From Paraburkholderia susongensis (GTDB lineage: Bacteria > Pseudomonadota > Gammaproteobacteria > Burkholderiales > Burkholderiaceae): 64,000 nt of DNA. A program made the position numbers and the translations under genes. Every line of letters begins with the position of its first letter. The first letter of the stretch is position 1. Below, one piece after another: positions 26,010 through 34,180 of this stretch. The notes under the pieces are model-generated. The model did not search any database. It was not told the DNA's origin and saw only the letters and a program-made list of their open reading frames with translations. Where the stretch lies: contig NZ_FXAT01000010.1 of assembly GCF_900177725.1 (NCBI RefSeq), forward strand, positions 124,001-188,000, written 5' to 3'.

Positions 26010-27299
26010 ATGAGCGTTCCGCAACAAGCCTTCCTACGCGATGCAATGCGTCGCCTGAACATGACGCGCGATACGTTCGCGAGCCGCATCGGCGTGTCGC
26101 GCCGGGCGCTCGATACGTGGCTGCTGCCGGACGACTCGCAGGAATCGCGGGCCATGCCGGAAATCGTCGAGCGCTTCGTGTCGGAGATTGTCAATGCGGA
26201 GCCGGGCGAAAAATATACGCAAAGCGTAGATTCACAATCGCTCGCGAGCCAGATGCTGTTCGAGGGCAAGCCGCAGCTGCTCTCGGTCGATCAGTTCTCG
26301 CGCGACTCGGTGGAGGCCCTCTTTCGCGTCGCCGACATCATGCAGCCCATCGCGCGACGCCGCAAAATCTCGCGCGTGCTCGAAGGCGCGGTGCTCGGCA
26401 ACCTGTTCTTCGAAGCGAGCACGCGCACGCGCGTGAGCTTCGGCGCGGCGTTCTGCCGGCTCGGCGGCTCGGTGTGCGATACGACCGGCTTCACGTTTTC
26501 GTCGATGGCGAAAGGCGAATCGATCTACGACACGAGCCGCGTGATGAGCGGCTACGTGGACGCGCTCGTGATCCGCCACCCGGAGCAAGGCTCGGTGGCC
26601 GAATTCGCGCGCGCGACCAATGTGCCGGTGATCAACGGCGGCGACGGCCCCGGCGAACATCCGAGCCAGGCGCTGCTCGACCTCTACACGATCCAGCGCG
26701 AGTTCTCGCGGCTGGGCAAGATCGTCGACGGCGCGCACATCGCGCTCGTCGGCGACCTCAAGTACGGGCGCACCGTGCACTCGCTCGTGAAGCTGCTCGC
26801 GCTGTACCGGGGCATCAAGTTCACGCTGATCTCGCCGCCCATGCTCGAAATGCCCGGCTATATCCTCGAGCAGATCTCGCGCAACGGTCACGTGATCGAG
26901 CAGACGCACGATCTGCGCACCGGCCTCGCCGGCGCCGACGTCGTGTACGCCACGCGCATCCAGAAGGAGCGCTTCACCGACGAATCGTTCGAGGGCTACA
27001 CGCCCGACTTCCAGATCAATCAGGCGCTCGTCGACAGCGTGTGCGGCGCCGACACGCTGATCATGCACCCGCTGCCGCGCGACAGCCGGCCCGGCGCGAA
27101 CGATCTGAGCGTCGACCTCAATCACGATTCGCGGCTCGCGATTTTCCGGCAAACCGATAACGGCATTCCGGTGCGGATGGCGATTTTCGCGGTGTTGCTC
27201 GGCGTCGAAAAACAGGTCCAGCATTCGATGCGCGACGCCGCGTGGCGCCCGCCCGCATATCTCGGCCCGGACGACGCGGTGTTTCACGGCATCGACTGA
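26010..27299 (+). CDS. Aspartate carbamoyltransferase with N-terminal Cro/C1-type HTH
   Basis: 429 residues, about 110-120 more than E. coli PyrB. Residues 7-40 look like an XRE-type HTH (MTRDTFASRIGV then SRRALDTWLLP), followed by a linker. The catalytic part retains all motifs I can compare with E. coli PyrB: FFEASTRTR (137-141), SMAKGES, IRHPEQG, GEHPSQALLDL, GDLKYGRTVHS, RIQKER and HPLPR. It should make carbamoyl aspartate, the first committed pyrimidine step. No pyrI or pyrC lies beside it. The fusion and two palindromes suggest a DNA-binding, possibly self-regulating enzyme (inference). Start ATG 26010 is well separated from upstream in-frame starts. Confidence 0.88.
   Translation: MSVPQQAFLRDAMRRLNMTRDTFASRIGVSRRALDTWLLPDDSQESRAMPEIVERFVSEIVNAEPGEKYTQSVDSQSLASQMLFEGKPQLLSVDQFSRDSVEALFRVADIMQPIARRRKISRVLEGAVLGNLFFEASTRTRVSFGAAFCRLGGSVCDTTGFTFSSMAKGESIYDTSRVMSGYVDALVIRHPEQGSVAEFARATNVPVINGGDGPGEHPSQALLDLYTIQREFSRLGKIVDGAHIALVGDLKYGRTVHSLVKLLALYRGIKFTLISPPMLEMPGYILEQISRNGHVIEQTHDLRTGLAGADVVYATRIQKERFTDESFEGYTPDFQINQALVDSVCGADTLIMHPLPRDSRPGANDLSVDLNHDSRLAIFRQTDNGIPVRMAIFAVLLGVEKQVQHSMRDAAWRPPAYLGPDDAVFHGID
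26216..26228. promoter_or_regulatory. Palindrome TACGC-N3-GCGTA inside the gene (site 2)
   Basis: TACGC AAA GCGTA within the linker codons between HTH and catalytic domain, 259 bases from site 1 centre to centre and sharing the flank AATATACGC. Two matching sites this far apart could allow repression by looping. Inference only. Confidence 0.4.
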
Positions 27300-27309
27300 T
27301 GCGATCTTT

Positions 27310-27353
27310 TTTCGGGCTTCTTTCGCGCTTCTTTCGCGCTTCTTTCGGGCTTT
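27310..27353. repeat. Four 11-bp tandem repeats
   Basis: Units TTTCGGGCTTC, TTTCGCGCTTC, TTTCGCGCTTC and TTTCGGGCTTT follow each other, ending in a T run. They lie between the convergent carbamoyltransferase and esterase genes and may act as a transcription-ending or slippage-prone spacer. Confidence 0.75.
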
Positions 27354-27397
27354 TTTTTCGAGCGACGCGCGGAACCACGGAACCACGGGACAGCGGA

Positions 27398-28255
27398 TCA
27401 GCCCGCGGCGGCGGCCTCGGCGCGCATCTCGCGCGCCGCATGCCTGAACGTGCCGGCAAAGAACAGCACCTGATACTTCACCGCGTTCGACCAGTATTGC
27501 CACGTGTGACCGCCGGGCCGCTCAGCGTAGTCGTGCGGCACGCCGAGTTCGACGAGCCGCTCGTGCAGCAGCCGGTTCGATTGAACCAGCGAGTCGCTCA
27601 CGCCGCAATCGATCGTCAGCGCAATATGCTCGCGGCCAAAATCCTGCGCGCTCGCGATGATCGCCTCGTTGTTCCAGAAGTCGGCATCGCGCGACGGATC
27701 GCCGAAGATCTGCTCGATGCCCGGCTCGTTCTCGCTGCCGCGCGGATCCACCGCGCCGCTGATGCTCCCCGCCGCGCCGAATTCATCGGGCCTGTCGAGC
27801 GCGATACGCAACGCGCCGAATCCGCCCATGCTCAGGCCCGTGATCGCGCGCGCCCGCTTCGTCGCGATCGTGCGGAAATGTTTGTCGATATAGGCCACCA
27901 CTTCGGTGCCGACATAGGTCTCGTAACGGCTGCGCGGATCGACGGGACTGTCGATATACCAGCTTTCGTGGCCGCCGTCGGGCATCACGAGGATCATGTG
28001 ATAGCGGTCGGCGAGCTTGCCGATATGTGAATTCGCGGTCCAGTCGGTGTAGTCGCCACCCGAGCCGTGCAACACGTAGACGACCGGGAAGCGCGCGCCC
28101 GAATCGCCCTGCCCGTACTGATCGGGCAGCACGACTGTGGCATCGAACGAGCGGTGCATCGCCGCGCTCGGAATCGTGACGACGCGCGTCTGAAACGCCC
28201 ACGCCGGAGACGCGATGAGCATCAGAATGAGCCAGAACACACGGGCTGGATTCAT
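27398..28255 (-). CDS. Secreted esterase, S-formylglutathione hydrolase/EstA-like fold
   Basis: 285 residues with a signal peptide (ARVFWLILMLIASPAWAF). Esterase-D-type alpha/beta hydrolase: oxyanion region VVYVLHGSGGDYTDW, nucleophile elbow ITGLSMGGFGALRIA (Ser at about 149), and a late GGHTWQYWSN with the probable catalytic His. The export signal argues against a role in cytoplasmic formaldehyde removal; a secreted carboxylesterase is likelier. Confidence 0.85.
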   Translation of the reverse strand: MNPARVFWLILMLIASPAWAFQTRVVTIPSAAMHRSFDATVVLPDQYGQGDSGARFPVVYVLHGSGGDYTDWTANSHIGKLADRYHMILVMPDGGHESWYIDSPVDPRSRYETYVGTEVVAYIDKHFRTIATKRARAITGLSMGGFGALRIALDRPDEFGAAGSISGAVDPRGSENEPGIEQIFGDPSRDADFWNNEAIIASAQDFGREHIALTIDCGVSDSLVQSNRLLHERLVELGVPHDYAERPGGHTWQYWSNAVKYQVLFFAGTFRHAAREMRAEAAAAG

Positions 28256-28390
28256 GGTGGGTCGCTCTCCCGCTTCGCTTTCATTCGTCAGGCATGCGAA
28301 TAAAACGCTTGCACATGCATCGGCAAATGTCCGCAGACGACTCTAGCAATAGCGACTTACAACCATATTTCAGCGAAACATACGATCCCG

Positions 28391-29194
28391 TCAGGGTCGA
28401 GTCGCCAGTTCGGCGGCCTCTTCGAGATGCGCCGCGAAGCCGGTCTGGTCCGGCGCGAGATCGTCCCGCAATGTGAGCGCGGGAATCGCGTAGGCGCCGC
28501 TGTTCTGCGGCCGGAACGCAATCGGCGCCGTGTTCCACAGATCGTCGAGCCGCCGCCCCAGCGTCGCGCTCAGCTCGGCGTACTTTGCCTCGTCGACCCG
28601 GCTCGTGCGATAGACGACGAACGGCGGCAGCACGTCGAAGCCCGGGTAATACAGAATGCCGTGCTGGATCGGGAACAGCAGGTCATCGATCGGACCGTTG
28701 ATGCCGCGTGCGCTGTAATGCGACTCCCACCCGCCCGTCGTCACCACGAGCATCGCGCGTTTGCCCGCGAACCTGCCCTCGCCGTAACGCTCGCCCCAGC
28801 GCGCATCGGAATGCTCGCCGACGCCGTATGCGAGCCCGTACGCATACACGCGCTCCACCCAGCCCTTCAGGATGGCCGGCATCGAGAACCACCACAGCGG
28901 AAACTGCAGGATCACCGCGTCCGCCCACCTCAGCTTCTCCTGCTCACGGACGATGTCGTCGCTTTGCAGGTCGTTCTCGAACGCGTGCTTCGATTCGAGC
29001 GACGGATAGAAACGCTCGCCGCCGTGCCGCTCGAGGCTGTCGTTCGCATCGAGCGAGGCTTTCCAGTTCATCGCGTAGAGATCGGACACCTGCACGCGAT
29101 GTCCGGCGCGTTCGAGATGCCGGACCATGAAGTCCTTGAGCGATCCGTTCAACGACCGGGGTTCGGGGTGCGCATAGACGACAAGAATGTTCAT
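28391..29194 (-). CDS. NAD(P)H dehydrogenase (quinone), flavodoxin-like fold
   Basis: 267 residues from ATG 29194. The FMN/FAD site begins MNILVVYAHPEPRSLNGSL and continues with LQFPLWWFSMPAILKGWVERV and LVVTTGGWESHYSARGING, typical of the NQO1/MdaB family. These cytoplasmic flavoproteins perform two-electron reduction of quinones and nitro or azo compounds. It is divergent from a LysR gene with a palindrome between them, a common arrangement for quinone-inducible reductases. Confidence 0.9.
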   Translation of the reverse strand: MNILVVYAHPEPRSLNGSLKDFMVRHLERAGHRVQVSDLYAMNWKASLDANDSLERHGGERFYPSLESKHAFENDLQSDDIVREQEKLRWADAVILQFPLWWFSMPAILKGWVERVYAYGLAYGVGEHSDARWGERYGEGRFAGKRAMLVVTTGGWESHYSARGINGPIDDLLFPIQHGILYYPGFDVLPPFVVYRTSRVDEAKYAELSATLGRRLDDLWNTAPIAFRPQNSGAYAIPALTLRDDLAPDQTGFAAHLEEAAELATRP

Positions 29195-29242
29195 GACGAT
29201 ACCTGCGTGGCTGAAAGTCACCACGATAGATATCGCCAAGGT

Positions 29243-29266
29243 ATATTGGAAATGAATTCCCAATAT
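29243..29266. promoter_or_regulatory. LysR-type operator between quinone reductase and regulator
   Basis: ATATTGG-N10-CCAATAT, a 24-base near-perfect inverted repeat containing T-N11-A symmetry, exactly between the two divergent genes. Its right arm reaches the first bases of the regulator's ATG at 29265. Confidence 0.6.
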
Positions 29267-30173
29267 GTCAGGTATTGCCGTGGTTAATCTCAGAAGGCTC
29301 GACCTCAACCTGCTCGTCACGCTCGACGTGCTGCTCTCCGAGCACAACGTGACCCGCGCCGCCGAGCGGCTGAACTTCTCGCAGCCGTCGGTCAGCGTGC
29401 ATCTGGCGAAACTGCGCGACGTGTTCGGCGATCCGCTGCTGCTGCCCGGGCCGCGCGGCATGCGGCCCACCGCGAAGGCCGAGGCGCTGCGCGAGCCGTT
29501 GCGCGACGCGCTCGAAGCGCTGGAGCGCGCAGTGGCGCCCGCGAGCCCGTTCGATCCGGCCGCGGCAACCCAAACGTGGCGCCTCGCCGCGACCGACTAC
29601 GCGGAGTCCACGATCATCCTGCCGATGTTGGCTCGCCTGCGCGCGGCGGCGCCGGGCACGCGCCTCGCGGTCGTCGAAGCGGTGCCGCCGCGTCTTGCGC
29701 GGCAGGCCGAACAGGGCGAGATCGACCTAGGCTTTCATACGAGTGAAGGCGCACCCGAGGGTTTGCGCCACCGCGTGCTGTTCGCCGAGCGCTATGTGCT
29801 CGTGGGCCGCGCCGGTCATCCGAAGCTCAAACGCCGGCCCACGCCCGCGCAGTTCTGCAAGCTCGAACACGTGATCGTGTCGCCGGACGGCGGCGGCTTT
29901 TTCGGCGTGACCGACGAAGCACTCGCGAAAGTGGGACTCACGCGCAAGGTCGTGCTTTCCGTGCCGCATTTTCTGTTCATGCAGTCGGTGCTCGCGAACA
30001 GTGATCTCGTCGGTATGCTGCCCGCGCGCCTCGCGCGCGGCTCGGACGCGCTGCGCATGGTCGAGCCGCCCGTCGAAGTGCCGGGCTACGAAATGGCGAT
30101 GCTGTGGCATGAGCGCTTGCATCGCGATCCCGCGCATCGATGGTTGCGGGAGTTCGTTGCGGCGTCGGTGTAG
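29265..30173 (+). CDS. LysR family transcriptional regulator
   Basis: 302 residues. The HTH is LNLLVTLDVLLSEHNVTRAAERLNFSQPSVSVHLAKLRD, followed by the linker FGDPLLLPGPRGMRPT typical of the NodD/LinR-like branch. The effector domain follows. The ATG at 29265 overlaps the palindrome; a GTG at 29280 (VNLRRLDLNLL) may be the true start. It most likely controls the divergent quinone reductase, and perhaps itself. Confidence 0.88.
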   Translation: MSGIAVVNLRRLDLNLLVTLDVLLSEHNVTRAAERLNFSQPSVSVHLAKLRDVFGDPLLLPGPRGMRPTAKAEALREPLRDALEALERAVAPASPFDPAAATQTWRLAATDYAESTIILPMLARLRAAAPGTRLAVVEAVPPRLARQAEQGEIDLGFHTSEGAPEGLRHRVLFAERYVLVGRAGHPKLKRRPTPAQFCKLEHVIVSPDGGGFFGVTDEALAKVGLTRKVVLSVPHFLFMQSVLANSDLVGMLPARLARGSDALRMVEPPVEVPGYEMAMLWHERLHRDPAHRWLREFVAASV

Positions 30174-30267
30174 GTATCGGCTAAAGCGTCGGCCCGAGGT
30201 TTTGTCGATTTTGCGCCGACGCTGCCTCGCCAAACCATCGCACAACGAATCTATCGAACCAATCGAA

Positions 30268-31497
30268 TCAATCGGGCCCCGCCAGAGACGCGCCATCGCT
30301 CAACACATGGCTTTCAGGCAACGGCAGATTCGGGCCGCTTCCGCCTCCACTTCCAATCCCGCTCCGGCTCGCCGCACGCCGCGCGCTTTGCTTCACGAAG
30401 TGCGTCCTCACGCGTCTGCGCATCGGCTCCTCATAAAGCTTGAAGCACACGAGACTCACGACCACACAGAACACGATCACGATCCAGCCGTTCGACTGTC
30501 CGAAGCCGAGCGTCAGCGCGAGCAACGCGATCGGCAGATGCGTGAGGTACAGCGAATAGCTCGCGTGACCGAGACGCACGAGCGGCCGCCAGCTCAGAAT
30601 GCCGAGCACGGGGCGCTCCATCAGCGCAAGGCCGAGTATCAGCGCGGCGAACCAGGGTGCGTCGAGAAAGAACGATGGCGCGAGCGGCCGCCACACGCTG
30701 AGCGTCACGAGCGCGATCGAGGCGACGCCGGCCAGCACCGTGCCGGCGGCATGCCATGACCGGCCGTTCGCTCTCAAGCGCAGATAGCCGACGCCCGCCG
30801 CGATACCCATCACGAACTCGGCAAGCCGCGTGATCGGCATCGAATAAGTCATCGCGCCGCTGCGCGAAACCGGCACATACCGGTGCAGGAACGCGATCCA
30901 TACACCGGTGACAAGCCACGTTGCCGCGCACGCCAGCAGGAGCCGCCAGGTCTTCAGCGCAACGAGACGGCGCAGCAGAAACGGAAACAGCGTGTAGAAG
31001 AACGCTTCGCAGGAGACGCTATCCGACGGGCCGTTCCACGGCTGATTGAGCGACGAAAACGGCACCCAGCCGTTGAGCAGCAACAACTGGCAAAAGAGGC
31101 TAACGGCCAACGCGAGGTACACCGGCTCTTTCAACGCGTACCACTTCAGCATCAACGCCGCGTCGCCGGTGTACAGAAGATAGCCGACCACGGGAACGCA
31201 CAGCAGCAGACCGAGCAGGATCATCGGATAGATCCGCGCGACACGTGCCTCGTAAAACGAACGTGCCCCGCCGTGAATCAGCTTGTCGCGATACGTGAAC
31301 GTGAGAATGAAGCCGGACAGCACGAAGAACAGCGACACCGCCGAGCGGCCGCCATCGACGAAATCGAAGATCGCCGAGGGCAACGGCAGCAGGCCGTTTT
31401 CCGCATAGTGCGAAATGACGACCGCAAAAGCAGCAATGAACCGGATGCTGGTCAACGCAGGAAACGCACCACCCGATTCGTTCGGATCCGCCGCCAT
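30268..31497 (-). CDS. Acyltransferase 3 family membrane protein (OafA/YrhL-like)
   Basis: 409 residues from ATG 31497, eight bases after AGGAGG. About ten membrane helices. Conserved family features are the N-terminal SIRFIAAFAVVISHY (catalytic His), VSLFFVLSGFILTFTYRDK with the RxxR-type loop nearby (EARVARIYP), and late HASYSLYLTHLP. Such proteins transfer acetyl or other acyl groups onto extracytoplasmic glycans or lipids. No glycan genes adjoin it, so the acceptor is unknown. Confidence 0.9.
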   Translation of the reverse strand: MAADPNESGGAFPALTSIRFIAAFAVVISHYAENGLLPLPSAIFDFVDGGRSAVSLFFVLSGFILTFTYRDKLIHGGARSFYEARVARIYPMILLGLLLCVPVVGYLLYTGDAALMLKWYALKEPVYLALAVSLFCQLLLLNGWVPFSSLNQPWNGPSDSVSCEAFFYTLFPFLLRRLVALKTWRLLLACAATWLVTGVWIAFLHRYVPVSRSGAMTYSMPITRLAEFVMGIAAGVGYLRLRANGRSWHAAGTVLAGVASIALVTLSVWRPLAPSFFLDAPWFAALILGLALMERPVLGILSWRPLVRLGHASYSLYLTHLPIALLALTLGFGQSNGWIVIVFCVVVSLVCFKLYEEPMRRRVRTHFVKQSARRAASRSGIGSGGGSGPNLPLPESHVLSDGASLAGPD

Positions 31498-31641
31498 CGA
31501 CGCCGCCTCCTGATTGAGCGACCAATTTACCATTCGCAATGGGCGCGGCAATATGCGGCCAGGTCATTTGTACCGCAATGGCGGGAATACTCAGACAATT
31601 GGCGCGAACTAGCGATACCACTCGCGCCTCGCGTCATGCGA

Positions 31642-32514
31642 TCAACTCGCGCCGCCGATCGCATCCAGTTGATCGAGCACCTCACTGCTCAGATTCAATT
31701 GCGCCGCCTGCAGGTTTTCGCGCAGATGCCCGACCGACGACGTACCCGGAATCAGCAGAATGTTAGGCGCCCGATGCAATAGCCACGCAAGCGCGAGTTG
31801 CAGCGGCGTTGCACCGAGCGTTTGCGCCAGGTCCGACAGCGCCGACGATTGAATCGGCGTGAAGCCCCCCAGCGGAAAGAACGGCACGTACGCAATGCCT
31901 TGAGCCGCGAGATTGCCGATCAACGCATCGTCGCTGCGGTGCACGAGGTTGTAGTGATTCTGTATGCAGACCACCTTCGTGATGCGTTGCGCCTCGGCGA
32001 TCTGCGTCGCGGTCACGTTGCTCAAACCGACATGACGCACGAGCCCGCGCTGCTGCAACTCGGCAAGCGCCGTGACCTGCTTTTCGATCGAGCCTTCGCT
32101 CGGCGCATGCACGTCGCCCATGATGCGCATGTTGACCACCTCGAGCGCATCGATGCCGAGATTGCGCAGATTGTCGTGCACCGCGCGCTCGATCTCGGCC
32201 GGCTCCTGCGCCGGCAGCCACGAGGCGTCGCTGCCGCGAACCGCCCCCACCTTCGTGACGATCACGAGATCGTCCGGGTACGGATGAAGCGCCTCGCGGA
32301 TCAACTGGTTGGTCACGTGCGGCCCGTAGAAATCGCTCGTATCGATGTGATTGACGCCCGAGGCCACCGCCTCGCGCAGCACCGCGAGCGCCGCGGTGTG
32401 ATCTTTCGGCGGCCCGAAGACGCCGGGACCGGCAAGCTGCATCGCGCCGTAACCCATGCGCCGCACCGTGCGGCCCGCAAATTCGAAAGTCGGGTTGGAG
32501 TTGAAGCTCGGCAT
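31642..32514 (-). CDS. Aldo/keto reductase
   Basis: 290 residues, TIM-barrel NADPH reductase. Catalytic Asp and Tyr are in HIDTSDFYGPH, Lys in LVIVTKVGA. The usual strand-4 His region reads EVVNMRIMGD, without the common His. The cofactor site includes ILLIPGTSSVGHLRENL. It is divergent from a LysR gene (32650), which probably regulates it. The substrate is not deducible. Confidence 0.88.
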   Translation of the reverse strand: MPSFNSNPTFEFAGRTVRRMGYGAMQLAGPGVFGPPKDHTAALAVLREAVASGVNHIDTSDFYGPHVTNQLIREALHPYPDDLVIVTKVGAVRGSDASWLPAQEPAEIERAVHDNLRNLGIDALEVVNMRIMGDVHAPSEGSIEKQVTALAELQQRGLVRHVGLSNVTATQIAEAQRITKVVCIQNHYNLVHRSDDALIGNLAAQGIAYVPFFPLGGFTPIQSSALSDLAQTLGATPLQLALAWLLHRAPNILLIPGTSSVGHLRENLQAAQLNLSSEVLDQLDAIGGAS

Positions 32515-32649
32515 GACGATCTCCTTGAGAAGCAGAATTGAGAAGCAAGATTGAAAACCAGGAAGTATTGAGCGGCAGTATCGCCGGATTGCGTTGTTGA
32601 ATAAACCGGTCTAACGTGTACGGGTTGTTTAAGAATATGAACAATCGCC

Positions 32650-33588
32650 ATGGAACTGAACGATCTCGCCGCCTTCGTTTCGGTCGCCCGCGCGGGCGGC
32701 TTTCGCGACGCGGCACGCGTGAGCGGCGTGTCCGCGTCGAGCCTGAGCGTCGCGGTGCGCCGGCTCGAAACGAAACTCGGCCTGCGGCTGCTCAACCGCA
32801 CCACGCGCAGCGTGGCGCCGACCGAGGCGGGACGGCGCCTTATCGAAACGCTCACGCCTCTGTTCGGCGAAATGGAAGCGGCGCTCGACGTGCTCAACGG
32901 CTTCAGGGACAAGCCGACCGGCACACTCAAACTCAACGTGCCGTCGAGCGCCGCGCGCATCGTGCTGCCCGACGTGCTCGCGCGCTTCCTGAAGACGTAT
33001 CCGGACATCCGCGTCGAAGTGGTGGTGGAAGATGGCTTCGTCGACGTGCTATCGGTCGGTTGCGATGCGGGCATCCGCTACGACGAGCGCCTCGAGCAGG
33101 ACATGATCGCGGTGCCGATCGGCGCGCGCGTGCAGCGCTTCGCGACAGCCGCATCGCCCGCGTATCTCGACGCGCACGGGCGCCCCGTGCATCCGCGTGA
33201 GCTGCTTTCCCACGCCTGCCTGCGCGGGCAGTTCGCAAGCGGCGCCACGCCGACCTGGTACTTCGAACGCGACGGCGAACTGCTGCAACTGCACCCGACC
33301 GGGCCGCTGCTCGTGCGGCCGGGCGCTGCGATCGACCTCGCGGTCAGCTGCGCCGTCGCGGGCGTCGGCATCATTCATCTGTTCGAAGACATGCTGCGCG
33401 CGCATCTCGACAGCGGCGCACTCGAACCGATTCTCGAGCCGTGGTGGCAGCGCTTTTCGGGGCCGTTTCTCTACTACCCGGGGCATCGTCATGTGCCCGC
33501 GCCGTTGCGCGCGTTCGTCGATTTTCTGAAGGCCGATTCCGAAGGCATCCTGAATAATGGTGCCACTACTGATGCCGCGCATGGCTAA
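32650..33588 (+). CDS. LysR family transcriptional regulator
   Basis: 312 residues. The HTH is LAAFVSVARAGGFRDAARVSGVSASSLSVAVRRLET, then LGLRLLNRTTRSVAPTEAG. The effector domain follows from about residue 95 (GTLKLNVPSSAARIVLPDVLARFL). This is the CrgA/DhaR-like branch common in Burkholderia. Divergent from the aldo/keto reductase gene; the 135 bases between have no strong palindrome. Confidence 0.9.
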   Translation: MELNDLAAFVSVARAGGFRDAARVSGVSASSLSVAVRRLETKLGLRLLNRTTRSVAPTEAGRRLIETLTPLFGEMEAALDVLNGFRDKPTGTLKLNVPSSAARIVLPDVLARFLKTYPDIRVEVVVEDGFVDVLSVGCDAGIRYDERLEQDMIAVPIGARVQRFATAASPAYLDAHGRPVHPRELLSHACLRGQFASGATPTWYFERDGELLQLHPTGPLLVRPGAAIDLAVSCAVAGVGIIHLFEDMLRAHLDSGALEPILEPWWQRFSGPFLYYPGHRHVPAPLRAFVDFLKADSEGILNNGATTDAAHG

Positions 33589-33592
33589 CGCC

Positions 33593-33958
33593 TCAACGAT
33601 CGGGTTCGCACAACTGAGCGACCGTTGTCAGAAAAAGCTCCGCGCCGCTCGGCTTGCGCAGGCACAGACTCCAGTTCTTCGCATCATCGCTGTCGGGCGG
33701 CGGCACCGCCGTGTGAACCAGAATCGGCACATTGACGAACTGGGGCATTGTCTTGAGGCGATGGCACAACTCGGCGCCATCCATGACCGGCATCATCCAG
33801 TCCGTGACAATCAGGTCGGGAACATGAGCGCTCACGCACGCGAGCGCCTCGGCGCCGTTGCTCGCGCAACTCACCTCGTAGCCTTCGCATTCAAGAATCA
33901 GGCACCACGCGGCCAGAATTTCCGGCTCGTCGTCCACCAGCAGGATTGAGCGCATCAT
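33593..33958 (-). CDS. Single-domain response regulator (CheY-like)
   Basis: 121 residues consisting only of a receiver domain: acidic pair LVDDEPE, phosphoacceptor Asp in LIVTDWMMPVMDG, conserved Thr/Ser strand ILVHTAV and Lys in LCLRKPSG. There is no output domain, so it acts by protein interaction or phosphotransfer. It is divergent from the histidine kinase at 34181, its likely partner. ATG 33955 is an alternative start. Confidence 0.85.
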   Translation of the reverse strand: MMRSILLVDDEPEILAAWCLILECEGYEVSCASNGAEALACVSAHVPDLIVTDWMMPVMDGAELCHRLKTMPQFVNVPILVHTAVPPPDSDDAKNWSLCLRKPSGAELFLTTVAQLCEPDR

Positions 33959-34180
33959 CGTTGTGGACTCAATGCGTCGATAGTCCGACGGCACTACGCA
34001 AGAGCTATTCCACGGACGGCAATTGCGGCGATAATGGGCCGCATCTTCGGCTACCTCCCGGCTACGGCCGCGCGCTTGCTCGCGCGCAACGTGAAAAAAG
34101 CCCGCGGAGCCGGGGAAACCAATGCGATCGGGCGGATTCGTGCGTTCGTACGTTGTAGAAACTTCATTGCCGTATTCATC

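Noticed and set aside
30185..30223. AGCGTCGGC/GCCGACGCT inverted repeat after the LysR gene as a terminator
   Set aside because: The loop is 21 bases and no T run follows, so termination is not supported.
34034..34180. Upstream in-frame extension of the histidine kinase
   Set aside because: It adds a basic 49-residue stretch without recognisable domain; the start at 34181 fits the sensor domain better.
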